From NCBI RefSeq assembly GCF_003054055.1, contig NZ_QBKI01000006.1, positions 310,001-374,000 of the forward strand: DNA of 64,000 nt. Reading direction: 5' to 3'. Of the stretch, positions 26,604-34,790 are shown piece by piece (positions within the stretch are counted from its first letter, which is position 1; each line of letters opens with the position of its first letter). The notes under the pieces are model-generated. The model had not been told where the DNA came from. It saw only the letters and a list, made by a program, of their open reading frames with translations, and searched no databases. The translations under genes were made by a program, and so were the position numbers. The stretch comes from Pontibacter mucosus. GTDB lineage: Bacteria; Bacteroidota; Bacteroidia; Cytophagales; Hymenobacteraceae.

Positions 26604-28091
26604 ATGTACAAAAACCTTACGAAACGTGCTGCATTACCCATGCTAGCGCTAGGCCTTTTGCTGTCTTGTACCCCCGACGAGGAGCAGGCTACACCTTCAT
26701 CAGCCCTCAACGCTGACGCCACCTCCAACGCTGCAAACGGCGCAGTAAGCCAGGCTGTGAAAATCAAGAAAGGCCATTACATGCTGATTGCCTCCGGCAG
26801 TGAGCTGCCAGCTGATCTGAGCAGCCAGGTGAAGGGCATGAAGGGCAACCTGACAGGCATCATGAAAAACGTGGGCATTGCTACCGTTACCTCCGACGAC
26901 CCTGCCTTTGCTGCCCAGGCCAGCAAGATAAAGGGCGTGACCGTTGTGCCTGATTTGGAGATACAGTGGTACAACCCTGACGACATGAAGGTGATGGCGT
27001 TTGATGCGGAGGCCTTTGGAAACCCACCCTACAGCGGCGACAATGACCCGTACTTCGAGCTCCAGTGGGGCCACGACGCAGTGGATGCACCAGAAGCCTG
27101 GAACGCCGGGCACCGCGGCAAGGGAGTTCGTGTGGCCGTGCTGGACGGTGGCTTTGACCTGGATCACCCTGACCTGGCGCCTAACATTGATATGGCTGCC
27201 AGCAGGAGCTTTGTAGTAGGTGAGGAACTGCAGTACATGCTAAACAACACCTTCAGCCATGGCACCCACACAGCGGGCACAGTGGCCGCAGCTGATAACG
27301 GATTTGGCGTGATTGGGGTGGCGCCGGAGGCTGAGCTTATACTTGTAAAGGTACTGCGCGATTCTGGTAGCGGCTCTTTCTCCTGGATGATGCAAGGCAT
27401 CCTGCATGCCGTTGAAATGGGCGCAGACGTGGTAAACATGAGCTTAGGTGCCTCACTTCCGGTTAACGGAAAATTCCTGGATGAGGACGGCAATGTGATC
27501 AACGATACCAAGGCTGTTCAGGAGTTGCTCAACGCCATCAGCAAGGTTACCAACTATGCCACACAGCAAGGGGTAACGCTTATTGCCTCGGCTGGTAACG
27601 CGGCAAACAACGGTCAGAAGGACAAGTCGCTGATCCACATTCCTTCCGGGTCGGCTAACGTGATTTCCATTTCTGCCACCGCCCCTGTTGGCTGGGCCAT
27701 GAATCCGTTAACAGCTAACCTCGATAACCTGGCCTCCTACTCTAACTATGGCGTAACCGACGTTGACTTTGCCGCACCAGGTGGCGACGCCGCATATCCT
27801 GGAAGTGAGATCAGAAAGATCGGGCCTGTAACACAGTATGTGTATGTATTCGACCTGGTGTTCAGCACCGGCAACAATGGCTGGTACTGGTCTGCCGGCA
27901 CCAGCATGGCCTCACCGCATGCAGCAGGCGTGGCGGCCCTTATCATCGGTGCTAACGGAGGCGACATGGACCCTGCCCACGTGAGAGCCGCGCTACGCGC
28001 CTCTGCCGACGATATTGGTAAGCCGGGCCGTGATCCATACTTTGGCCACGGTCGCGTAAATGCCTTTAGGGGAGTGTCTGCCCTGCAGTAA
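26604..28091 (+). CDS. S8 family (subtilisin-like) serine protease, lipoprotein
   Basis: A 495-residue protein. The signal ends in a lipobox LLLSC (Cys about 22), so it is anchored in a membrane, probably the outer one. An N-terminal I9-like propeptide region (about 52-120) is followed by the catalytic domain with Asp181 in VLDGGFD, His219 in HGTHTAG and Ser434 in GTSMASPHAAG. All three catalytic residues are present. The oxyanion Asn region is SAGNAANNG. It is a single gene with a strong terminator directly after it. Its role could be protein turnover or nutrient proteolysis; the sequence does not decide. Confidence 0.92.
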   Translation: MYKNLTKRAALPMLALGLLLSCTPDEEQATPSSALNADATSNAANGAVSQAVKIKKGHYMLIASGSELPADLSSQVKGMKGNLTGIMKNVGIATVTSDDPAFAAQASKIKGVTVVPDLEIQWYNPDDMKVMAFDAEAFGNPPYSGDNDPYFELQWGHDAVDAPEAWNAGHRGKGVRVAVLDGGFDLDHPDLAPNIDMAASRSFVVGEELQYMLNNTFSHGTHTAGTVAAADNGFGVIGVAPEAELILVKVLRDSGSGSFSWMMQGILHAVEMGADVVNMSLGASLPVNGKFLDEDGNVINDTKAVQELLNAISKVTNYATQQGVTLIASAGNAANNGQKDKSLIHIPSGSANVISISATAPVGWAMNPLTANLDNLASYSNYGVTDVDFAAPGGDAAYPGSEIRKIGPVTQYVYVFDLVFSTGNNGWYWSAGTSMASPHAAGVAALIIGANGGDMDPAHVRAALRASADDIGKPGRDPYFGHGRVNAFRGVSALQ

Positions 28092-28111
28092 CAAACAAAG
28101 TATAAACCTAT

Positions 28112-28147
28112 AAAAAGCCCCTCCTGTTAGTGCAGGAGGGGCTTTTT
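28112..28147 (+). terminator. Terminator after the S8 protease gene
   Basis: AAAAAGCCCCTCCTG pairs perfectly with CAGGAGGGGCTTTTT around a short loop; an AAGTATA copy lies just before it. Confidence 0.85.
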
Positions 28148-28272
28148 GCATAGTTCACTCTTCCCAGGACCTATACTTCACCAGGTGCTGTAAGTATGAT
28201 TGTGATAAAAGTCACTGCAGAAAGTATAGATTTTACCGATATTTGCCTTTATCATCAACAAAACGTGCACCC

Positions 28273-29685
28273 ATGAAAGTAGAGCAACTATATACCGGCT
28301 GCCTGGCACAGGGCGCTTACTACATCGAAAGCAAGGGCGAGGCTGCCATCATAGACCCGCTCCGCGAGGTGAAACCATACATCGAGAAGGCTGCCAGGGA
28401 TGGGGCTGATATAAAGTACGTGCTCGAGACACACTTCCACGCCGACTTCGTTTCCGGGCACCTGGACCTGGCGAAAGCAACCGGGGCCAGTATTGTGTTT
28501 GGGCCAAACGCCCAGCCCAAGTTTGATGCTCATATTGCACAGGACGGCGAGGAGCTGAAACTGGGTGATGTGACGATAAAAGTGCTGCACACGCCCGGCC
28601 ATACCATGGAGTCTACCACGTACCTGCTGCTGGATGAGCAGGGCCGCGAGCATGCCATCTTCTCCGGCGACACGCTCTTTATAGGCGACGTGGGAAGGCC
28701 TGACCTGGCGGCAAAATCGGACCTGACGCAGGAGCAGCTGGCCGGACACCTGTACGACTCGCTGCGCAATAAAATTATGACTCTGCCTGATGAGGTGGTG
28801 GTATACCCGGCCCACGGCGCCGGCTCTGCCTGCGGCAAGAACATGAGCAAGGAGACGCACGACACGTTAGGAAACCAGAAGAAAGCCAATTACGCCCTAC
28901 GGGCCGACATGACGAGGGAGGAGTTCATCAAAGAAGTGACAGATGGTTTGCTGCCCCCGCCGGGCTATTTCCCGCTGAACGTGATGCTCAACAAGGAGGG
29001 TTACGCCAGCATCGACCAGGTGATGCACCAGGGACTGCAGGCGCTCTCGCCGGAGGCCTTTGAGGCAGCGGCCAACGAAACGGGCGCCCTGGTGCTGGAC
29101 ACGCGCAAGCCCCAGGTCTTTGCCAAAGGCTTTATCCCGAACGCCATCAACATTGGCATAGACGGTGGTTTTGCTCCTTGGGTAGGCGCCCTGATACCCG
29201 ATATTCAGCAGCCCATACTTTTTGTGGCAGATGAGGGACGTGAGGAGGAAGTGGTGACCAGGCTGGCCCGCGTGGGTTACGACCACGCCATCGGCTTCCT
29301 GAAGGGTGGCTTCCAGAGCTGGGTAGCGGCAGGCAAGGAAGTGGACACGATTACATCCATCACGGCAACAGAGCTGGAAGAAAGGTATACGCAGGACAAC
29401 AGCATTTTTATTGTGGATGTGCGCAAGCCGGGCGAGTATGAGGCGGAGCACCTGCAGGCGGCGCACTTCGCCCCACTCGATTACCTGAACGAGCACCTGG
29501 CGGAGTTGCCCAAAGACCAGACCCTCTACGTTCATTGTGCAGGGGGCTACCGCTCCATGATCGCAGCGTCTATACTTCGGGCAAGGGGTTATCAGCACCT
29601 GGTAGATATTAAAGGCGGCTACAAAGCTATTGCCGAAACGAGCCTGCCGCGCACAAACTTCGTGTGCCCCAGTACGCAAAAGTAA
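28273..29685 (+). CDS. MBL-fold persulfide dioxygenase-like protein with two rhodanese domains
   Basis: About 470 residues from the ATG at 28273; a TTG ten codons earlier is less likely. The metallo-beta-lactamase domain (1-245) has THFHADFVSGH (His54, His56, Asp58), HTPGHT and FSGDTLFIGDVGRPDL, the pattern of ETHE1-type persulfide dioxygenases. Two rhodanese domains follow (about 265-360 and 375-465). The first has VADEGRE where the catalytic Cys loop should be and is probably inactive. The second keeps the loop CAGGYRS with Cys422. The protein likely oxidises or transfers sulfane sulfur, as in sulfide detoxification. It is flanked by its own promoter space and a perfect terminator. Confidence 0.9.
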   Translation: MKVEQLYTGCLAQGAYYIESKGEAAIIDPLREVKPYIEKAARDGADIKYVLETHFHADFVSGHLDLAKATGASIVFGPNAQPKFDAHIAQDGEELKLGDVTIKVLHTPGHTMESTTYLLLDEQGREHAIFSGDTLFIGDVGRPDLAAKSDLTQEQLAGHLYDSLRNKIMTLPDEVVVYPAHGAGSACGKNMSKETHDTLGNQKKANYALRADMTREEFIKEVTDGLLPPPGYFPLNVMLNKEGYASIDQVMHQGLQALSPEAFEAAANETGALVLDTRKPQVFAKGFIPNAINIGIDGGFAPWVGALIPDIQQPILFVADEGREEEVVTRLARVGYDHAIGFLKGGFQSWVAAGKEVDTITSITATELEERYTQDNSIFIVDVRKPGEYEAEHLQAAHFAPLDYLNEHLAELPKDQTLYVHCAGGYRSMIAASILRARGYQHLVDIKGGYKAIAETSLPRTNFVCPSTQK

Positions 29686-29709
29686 TTTATACTTTGCCAC
29701 ACCTAAAAC

Positions 29710-29747
29710 AGAAAGCCGGCAGAAGTTTATACTTCTGCCGGCTTTCT
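29710..29747. terminator. Perfect bidirectional terminator with the motif in its centre
   Basis: A 17-base perfect stem (29710-29726 with 29731-29747), core AGCCGGCAGAAGT, closes on a 4-base loop so that the centre reads AAGTTTATACTT. It separates the MBL-rhodanese gene from the convergent AraC-type gene and contains a TATACTT copy. Confidence 0.85.
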
Positions 29748-29763
29748 GTTTATACTTCCTGGG

Positions 29764-30342
29764 TTACTCCTGCACCCTGTCCAGTGTCTTACGCTTGTCG
29801 CTTTTAATCTTTTTGAAGTGGCTTGGGGTAAGGCCCGTCACTTTTTTAAACTGGTTGGACAGGTGGGCCACACTGCTGTAGCCAAGTTTGTAGGCTATCT
29901 CCTTCAGGCTCAGCTCATCATATACCAACAGCTCCTTCACCAGCTCGATGCGCTGCAGAATAAGGTATTTCTCGATGGTGATGCCCTCGGACGCGGAGAA
30001 GAGCGAACTGACGTAGTTATAGTCCAGGTCGAGTTTCTCGGCGATGTAGTCGGAGGTGTTGATGTGCAGGTCGCTTTCCCCTGCCTCGCGCACGAGCTCA
30101 ATCACGGCCAGCTTTACCTTTTCTATCAACTGTGTCTTGCGGTCGTCCAGCAGCTCGAAGCCGTTGCTCTCCAGCATCTCCCGGATCTGCTCCAAATCCG
30201 GATTGCCCTCACTGGCAGACACTTCCGCCTCGCCAAGGTTTACCTGGTGCACCGTATAGCCCAGTTTCTGTAGTTCCTCTGCCACCACCCGTTTGCATCG
30301 GTCGCAGACCATGTTTTTTATACTTATTCTATGAGTTGCCAT
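29764..30342 (-). CDS. AraC-type regulator with N-terminal heavy-metal-associated-like domain
   Basis: A 192-residue protein. Residues 1-68 resemble a small HMA (ferredoxin-like) domain with MVCDRCKRVV, giving a Cys-x2-Cys pair at about residues 12 and 15 in the place used for metal binding, then GYTVHQVNLGEAEV. Residues 85-185 are an AraC DNA-binding domain with two helix-turn-helix units (LDYNYVSSLFS and SLKEIAYKLGYSSVAHLSNQFKKVTGLTPSHF). The arrangement suggests metal- or thiol-responsive control, but the target is unknown. It has no obvious metal-efflux neighbour; the divergent gene is a small hypothetical. The MBL-rhodanese gene is convergent. Confidence 0.82.
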   Translation of the reverse strand: MATHRISIKNMVCDRCKRVVAEELQKLGYTVHQVNLGEAEVSASEGNPDLEQIREMLESNGFELLDDRKTQLIEKVKLAVIELVREAGESDLHINTSDYIAEKLDLDYNYVSSLFSASEGITIEKYLILQRIELVKELLVYDELSLKEIAYKLGYSSVAHLSNQFKKVTGLTPSHFKKIKSDKRKTLDRVQE

Positions 30343-30464
30343 CTGTTTTGTCTCTGCATTCTGAATTGCTTTTACCGCTACAAAGTATAAAAATATACTT
30401 TAGTATATAGTAATACGTATCTTGTTATATCTTAAAACCTAGTAGCCTTACCTAAAACACTGCC

Positions 30465-30872
30465 ATGGAATCCGCTGGTTCTATTGATTACCTGAAACTG
30501 CAACTGGTACCCGAGGAGAGCATGCTTTGCGTCACCTGGCTACGAGGTGTTAGCAGCGCCGAGTACCGCCAGGGGCTTCTCCACCTCAGGCAGGTAGTCC
30601 TGGACCATGGCATTAAACTGTGGTTTGTTGACGCCCGCCGCCTTACCCATGTCACCTTCGAGGACCAGCAGTGGATCATAAAGGAAATCATACCCGAGCT
30701 GCTGGCAAGCAGCCTGCAAAAGTTTGTGCGCGTGGTGCAGCCCGATGTATTCAGCTACATCACGTTCGAGGATCTGCTGCGCAGGGCACAGCAAAACTAT
30801 AGCCTGATTGGCCACGTGGAGCAGTTTACGAGCGCCGAGGCTGCCATGGCCTGGCTCCAGATGAACGACTAA
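30465..30872 (+). CDS. Hypothetical protein, STAS/SpoIIAA-like
   Basis: A 135-residue soluble protein of no assigned function. The alternation of strands and helices (VTWLRG..., HLRQVVLDHGIKLWFVDARRL, WIIKEIIPELL, FVRVVQPDVFSYITF) resembles the STAS-like SpoIIAA fold common in Bacteroidota, with no catalytic motif visible. It is divergent from the HMA-AraC gene and nearly touches the convergent pirin gene (4 bases between them). The fold assignment is tentative. Confidence 0.6.
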   Translation: MESAGSIDYLKLQLVPEESMLCVTWLRGVSSAEYRQGLLHLRQVVLDHGIKLWFVDARRLTHVTFEDQQWIIKEIIPELLASSLQKFVRVVQPDVFSYITFEDLLRRAQQNYSLIGHVEQFTSAEAAMAWLQMND

Positions 30873-30876
30873 AATA

Positions 30877-31740
30877 CTAGTCCTCGATCAGGATGCCCAT
30901 TTTGCCCATCTGGTAATCGCGCATGGCCTGCATTATCTCGGTTTCGGTGTTCATCACGAAAGGCCCATTGGCTACCACCGGCTCTTCGAGCGGCCTGCCT
31001 GCCAGCAAGAGCGCGCGCGTGTCTGCTTTAGCTGTGAGTGTAATGGCCTCCCCATCCCTGTTGAAGATTACCTGGTGCAGGCCTTCCACCAACCCATAGC
31101 CAGCTACCTGCAAGGCGCCATCGAGCAAGTATAGAAAGGCGTTATACTCCTGTGGCACCGGAAACGTATAGCTGGCGCCAGCCTTTAGCTCCAGGCGCAG
31201 GGCCAGCACCGGCAACTTTGGTCGTACAGGCCCTCTAATACCTTCGAATTCACCGGCTACCACCTGCACCTTTACCCCATCTACCTCCACGGCAGGCGTA
31301 TCTTCGGTGGGCAGGGGAATGTATTCCGGTTGGTCCATTTTGTGGGCGGCTGGCGTGTTTATCCAAAGCTGGACGATCTCCTGCATCCCTCCCCGCTCCA
31401 GGATATCCTCGGGCGGCCGCTCGCTGTGGATGATGCCCCTGCCTGTGTTCATCCACTGCGTGCCGCCTTCGTAAACCACGCTGTTGTTGCCGCGCGAGTC
31501 GCGGTGGTGCACGCCGCCCCTGTACACAAACGTAACCGGCGAAAAGCCACGGTGCGGGTGAGGCCCGGCCCCCTCGCGGCGCGGAACAACGTACTCCGGC
31601 ATTTCCACCACCAGGTGGTGCAGCAGCAGGAAGGGGTCCAGCTGGGTTACCTGCTGTGTGGGAAAGGGCTGGCGCACCACCAAATCACCGGAGGTGGTTT
31701 CCTCGGCATAGAGCAAACGGGCTACGGTTCTGTTTTTCAT
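30877..31740 (-). CDS. Pirin family protein
   Basis: A 287-residue bicupin. The N-terminal cupin holds the pirin metal site: HPHRGFSPVTFVY, GVHHRDS, GGTQWMNTGRGIIHSE supply the three His and a Glu. The C-terminal cupin (about 165-285, GASYTFPVPQEYNAFLYLLDG) is shorter. Bacterial pirins bind Fe and some oxidise quercetin; others regulate metabolism by protein contact, so the reaction is not known here. Length is normal. It is a monocistronic leftward gene facing a repeat-rich intergenic region. Confidence 0.9.
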   Translation of the reverse strand: MKNRTVARLLYAEETTSGDLVVRQPFPTQQVTQLDPFLLLHHLVVEMPEYVVPRREGAGPHPHRGFSPVTFVYRGGVHHRDSRGNNSVVYEGGTQWMNTGRGIIHSERPPEDILERGGMQEIVQLWINTPAAHKMDQPEYIPLPTEDTPAVEVDGVKVQVVAGEFEGIRGPVRPKLPVLALRLELKAGASYTFPVPQEYNAFLYLLDGALQVAGYGLVEGLHQVIFNRDGEAITLTAKADTRALLLAGRPLEEPVVANGPFVMNTETEIMQAMRDYQMGKMGILIED

Positions 31741-31894
31741 CTTACAGGCAAAGTTATACTTATAACAGACATTCGGAACACAAGTTTTTGGCAGGGAGCA
31801 AAGTATAAAAACAAGCTCCGATGAAACTCCCCTCTCAGGAGGCAGGACCTCTAAGTTCTAACCTAAAGCGCTAATTCATGACAGGAAAGTTGAA

Positions 31895-32090
31895 AATATT
31901 AAGAACAAGATTCTTCCCTTGAGGACAAACGAGCACGGGGAGTGCGTAGTTTGCGAACGCAGTTTATGGAGGGGTGTTAGCTTTTAGCTAAGGCTTTTGC
32001 TACTGGCCTTACACCCCTATTGAGCGCTGCTCTCAAACAGCGAACTCTCGTTCTTGTTTGTCCTCAAGGGGACAGTTTTCTGTAGAACTT
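31895..32090. repeat. Dispersed repeat element A, copy 1
   Basis: A non-coding element closely similar to 36449-36611. It is bounded by perfect 15-base inverted repeats: CCCTTGAGGACAAAC at 31916-31930 and its complement at 32056-32070. A second inner pair is AGGGGTGT / ACACCCCT. The shared core includes GTGCGTAGTTTGCGAACGCA. It lies in the 547-base gap between pirin and the disordered-protein genes. Confidence 0.75.
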
Positions 32091-32097
32091 AACTGAC

Positions 32098-32161
32098 TTC
32101 CCTCCCAGGAGGGGAATCATATTATAAGTACAATTGCAGTAACTTCCTTTCCGGGGGGAAG
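32098..32161. repeat. Dispersed repeat element B, copy 1
   Basis: Starts with CCCTCCCAGGAGGGGAATCA and ends near CTTTCCGGGGGGAAG. It is homologous, with gaps, to 36348-36403, where it precedes rather than follows element A. The ends form small GC-rich hairpins. A related GC-rich hairpin lies at 31829-31846. Confidence 0.6.
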
Positions 32162-32232
32162 TGAGTTTACACCTTCATCAAAGTATAAATCGCAACATGG
32201 ATTTTAAAGTATAAAAAGTTACGATTACTAAA

Positions 32233-32270
32233 AAAGCGACAGCACCCACCGATGGCAGGTGCTGTCGCTT
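32233..32270 (-). terminator. Terminator of the low-complexity protein gene
   Basis: AAGCGACAGCACC pairs perfectly with GGTGCTGTCGCTT; on the minus strand it is followed by TTTTTTAG. Confidence 0.85.
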
Positions 32271-32288
32271 AAAAGATCTCTAGTTACC

Positions 32289-32999
32289 TTAATAGTTCGG
32301 ATCGTAGTCTGAGTAACCGCCTCTGTCGGTGCGGCGTCCATAATCGTCCTGGTGCCGGTTGCTGCCCTCAAAGTAGCGGCGCTCGCGTGGGTTGCGGTCC
32401 TGATGGAAGTAATTTGGCTCTCCCCTGTCGGTATGGGTGCTTCTGTCGGGATGCATCGAATTGTTGCTGTGGCCGCTGCCGTACCCCGAAGCCGAGGGCA
32501 AGTGCTCCGCGTTTCCGCCGCTGCCACTCATGGCATTGTAACGGCCAGCACCTCCAAAGTCGCCGTGCGTGCTGTAGTTGGCCCCGCCAAAGGCTGACCC
32601 GCTGTAGCCCCCCATCCTGCCGGACCGGTATTCCTGCTCCTGCTGTGCCCGGCGCTCCCGCTGCATGTGCCGTATTCGGTCATCGTTCTCATTATCGCGG
32701 CTCTCAAAACCGGGGAAACCATACCGCTGCCGGACGTTTGTCAGTTCATGCCCGCTGCCCTGCGTGTGCTCATAGTAGTTCTGTTCCATGTCGTAATCCA
32801 GCTTCGGATATGTCTGGAAGCGGTTGGTATCGAAGTCCCGGCGGTCGCGGAAATCGTGCGGGTTATGGCCATGGCGGTAGCGGTCCTGGTGCTCCTTCCC
32901 GAAGTCTCCGTCGCGGGTGTCGCGGTTAAAGTCATACACATCGCGGCCCGATTGCAGGCCTCCGTGGTAATAGTTGCTGTTATCTCGTTCGTCTCTCAT
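32289..32999 (-). CDS. Low-complexity, predicted disordered protein rich in Asp, Arg, Gly, Tyr, Asn
   Basis: A 236-residue protein without signal peptide or membrane segment. Asp, Arg, Gly, Tyr, Asn, Ser and His dominate, while aliphatic residues and Cys are almost absent. Repetitive pieces include DRRDFDTNRFQTYP, YSGSAFGGANYSTHG, DRSTHTDRGEPNYF and a C-terminus DYGRRTDRGGYSDYDPNY. No known enzymatic domain is visible. Tyr/Arg/Gly-rich sequences of this kind are typical of intrinsically disordered, hydrophilin-like or condensate-forming proteins. A second gene of the same nature lies directly upstream. Both have good terminators and normal codon use, so they look genuinely expressed. Function is unknown. 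Confidence 0.65.
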   Translation of the reverse strand: MRDERDNSNYYHGGLQSGRDVYDFNRDTRDGDFGKEHQDRYRHGHNPHDFRDRRDFDTNRFQTYPKLDYDMEQNYYEHTQGSGHELTNVRQRYGFPGFESRDNENDDRIRHMQRERRAQQEQEYRSGRMGGYSGSAFGGANYSTHGDFGGAGRYNAMSGSGGNAEHLPSASGYGSGHSNNSMHPDRSTHTDRGEPNYFHQDRNPRERRYFEGSNRHQDDYGRRTDRGGYSDYDPNY

Positions 33000-33085
33000 A
33001 GCTTATGTGGTTAAGTGTAACGTTCATCCTGCTAAGTATAAACGGCATCAGCCTCTGTCGGTTATTGTGGCAAAGTTTAGGAAAA

Positions 33086-33116
33086 GAAAAAGCCCGCTCC
33101 TTGGGGCAGGCTTTTT
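33086..33116 (-). terminator. Terminator between the two low-complexity protein genes
   Basis: AAAAAGCCCGCTCC and GGGGCAGGCTTTTT form an imperfect stem with A/T tracts on both sides. The following TTTTATACTTTTATACTT holds two motif copies. Confidence 0.65.
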
Positions 33117-33141
33117 ATACTTTTATACTTCCGGGAAACGG

Positions 33142-33654
33142 CTACCGGCGGCGGCCATCGTTCTCGCTGTAGCGCGACTGATCAGCAGACCGGAAAGGGG
33201 TGCGGGTACCGGTTTTATGGCTCTTGGATCTGCTGGCAGGCTTATGCTCTTCAAGTGTGCTGTACCTGGTACTGCCGGGCTCAGCAACCGGGTAACCGTA
33301 GTTGTGGTCGATAAAGTCTGTGTACAAACGGCTGCCAGCATAGCTACCGTAAGTAGGCCTGTTGCTGTAGTCAGGAAACTCTACATACTGCTTTTCCCGC
33401 CCTTCCGGATGGGTGGTGGCATACCCTCCCTGGCTTCTGCGGCCGCTGTTGTAGGTAGAGGCGCTGTAATTGCCACGGCTATAGTCGCTGCTGTAGCTCT
33501 GGGTACCGTAGAAATCGTTCCCGCGCATGCTGGCGTTATCACGCCCGTAGCTGCGTTGCCGGTCATTTGTCGGGTTTATGCGGCTGCTCTCCTCGTTGCT
33601 GCCAACATCACGCTGCCCGTAAGCGTTGCGGTCATTACGATAGTCCAAGTTCAT
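33142..33654 (-). CDS. Low-complexity, predicted disordered protein rich in Tyr, Ser, Arg, Asn, Gly
   Basis: About 170 residues from the ATG at 33654 (MNLDYRNDRNAYGQRD); a GTG three codons upstream is possible. The sequence is hydrophilic and repetitive: Tyr occurs every 6-10 residues beside Ser, Gly or Asn (GTQSYSSDYSRGNYSASTYN), then a basic tail (SRSKSHKTGTRTPFR...ENDGRRR). There is no Cys, no signal peptide and no recognised domain. Composition and location match the neighbour at 32289, though they are not simple repeats of each other. A role in stress tolerance or assembly is plausible but unsupported by any motif. The 297 bases upstream to the next gene hold only AT-rich sequence with one AAGTATA copy. 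Confidence 0.6.
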   Translation of the reverse strand: MNLDYRNDRNAYGQRDVGSNEESSRINPTNDRQRSYGRDNASMRGNDFYGTQSYSSDYSRGNYSASTYNSGRRSQGGYATTHPEGREKQYVEFPDYSNRPTYGSYAGSRLYTDFIDHNYGYPVAEPGSTRYSTLEEHKPASRSKSHKTGTRTPFRSADQSRYSENDGRRR

Positions 33655-33951
33655 GATATGCACATTAAAAGTTTATCTTCCCTATTATTAATTAAACGCT
33701 CCTGTAAAACAGCTAGTTCTATACTCCACTTCTTAAAAGGGCACGTTCACCCTTATTTGCACACTATTAAATATTTATAAAGTATAAACTGCTTCCCTAT
33801 ATACCGATTTTACGTATGCTTTAGGATTACTTTTCCTTACCTCTAAAGCTGTTTCAACCTCCAAAAATCGGGTTCTGTGGCGTTGCGTCTATCTGCCTGT
33901 TCCTGAACAATTGCACTGATCAGAAGGTATAAGCCTTCTTAAAAAAGGCTT

Positions 33952-34689
33952 ATGGAGCAGCAGCTACACATCGGAACGTCGGGGTGGCACTATAAACACT
34001 GGGTGGGCACTTTCTATCCGAAGGACGTACGTCAAAAGGACTTCACAGGTTACTACACCCGGTTCTTCCGTACGGTGGAAATCAATAATTCCTTTTATAA
34101 ACTTCCCACGCCCGAGACCTTTGCCAGCTGGCGCAACGCCGTGCCCGACGACTTCATCTTCTCCGTGAAAGCCAGCCGCTACCTCACGCACATGAAAAAA
34201 CTGCTGCATCCCCAGGAGCCGCTGAGTCGCTTTTTTCATAGCGCCAACGCCCTGGAGCACAAGCTGGGGCCGGTGCTTTTCCAGCTGCCGCCGGGCTGGA
34301 AAGTTAACGCCAGCCGCTTACGGGACTTTCTGGCCCAGTTGCCGCCCTACTACAGGTATACTTTTGAGTTCCGCCACCCGAGCTGGTACACGGATGAAAT
34401 TTTGGACCTTCTCCGAAAACATAATGCCGCTTTTTGTATTTATGAGTTGGACGGCCATGTTACGCCCTTTCATGTTACCGCACCTTTTGTGTATGTGCGC
34501 CTGCACGGCCCCCACGGGAAGTATAGCGGGTCCTATACAGAAGAGGCACTGCAGGAGTGGGCGCGGCAATGCCTGGCATGGCGGCAGGCGGGCCTGGACG
34601 TGTATGTATACTTCGATAACGACCAGCTGGGCTATGCGGCCTTCAACGCGCTTCGTTTACAGGAGCTTGTAGCGCGCCGGCAAGTATAA
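33952..34689 (+). CDS. DUF72 domain-containing protein
   Basis: A 245-residue TIM-barrel-like protein. It starts with the family signature IGTSGWHYKHWVGTFYP, followed by EINNSFYKLP, FSVKASRYLTHMKKL, GPVLFQLPPGW, FEFRHPSWY and YVRLHGP near the C-terminus, with final YFDNDQLGYAAFNA. The family is widespread but its reaction is not known. Length is normal. It stands 101 bases before the ferredoxin reductase gene on the same strand and could be cotranscribed, though no functional link is evident. Confidence 0.88.
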   Translation: MEQQLHIGTSGWHYKHWVGTFYPKDVRQKDFTGYYTRFFRTVEINNSFYKLPTPETFASWRNAVPDDFIFSVKASRYLTHMKKLLHPQEPLSRFFHSANALEHKLGPVLFQLPPGWKVNASRLRDFLAQLPPYYRYTFEFRHPSWYTDEILDLLRKHNAAFCIYELDGHVTPFHVTAPFVYVRLHGPHGKYSGSYTEEALQEWARQCLAWRQAGLDVYVYFDNDQLGYAAFNALRLQELVARRQV

Positions 34690-34790
34690 ATTGGATCGTA
34701 AACACCTCAAAAAGTATGAAATTTACTATGGAAGATGCCGCATGGTGGCTACCTTTACCTGTTGAATTAACTGAAACTATAACATAAATA

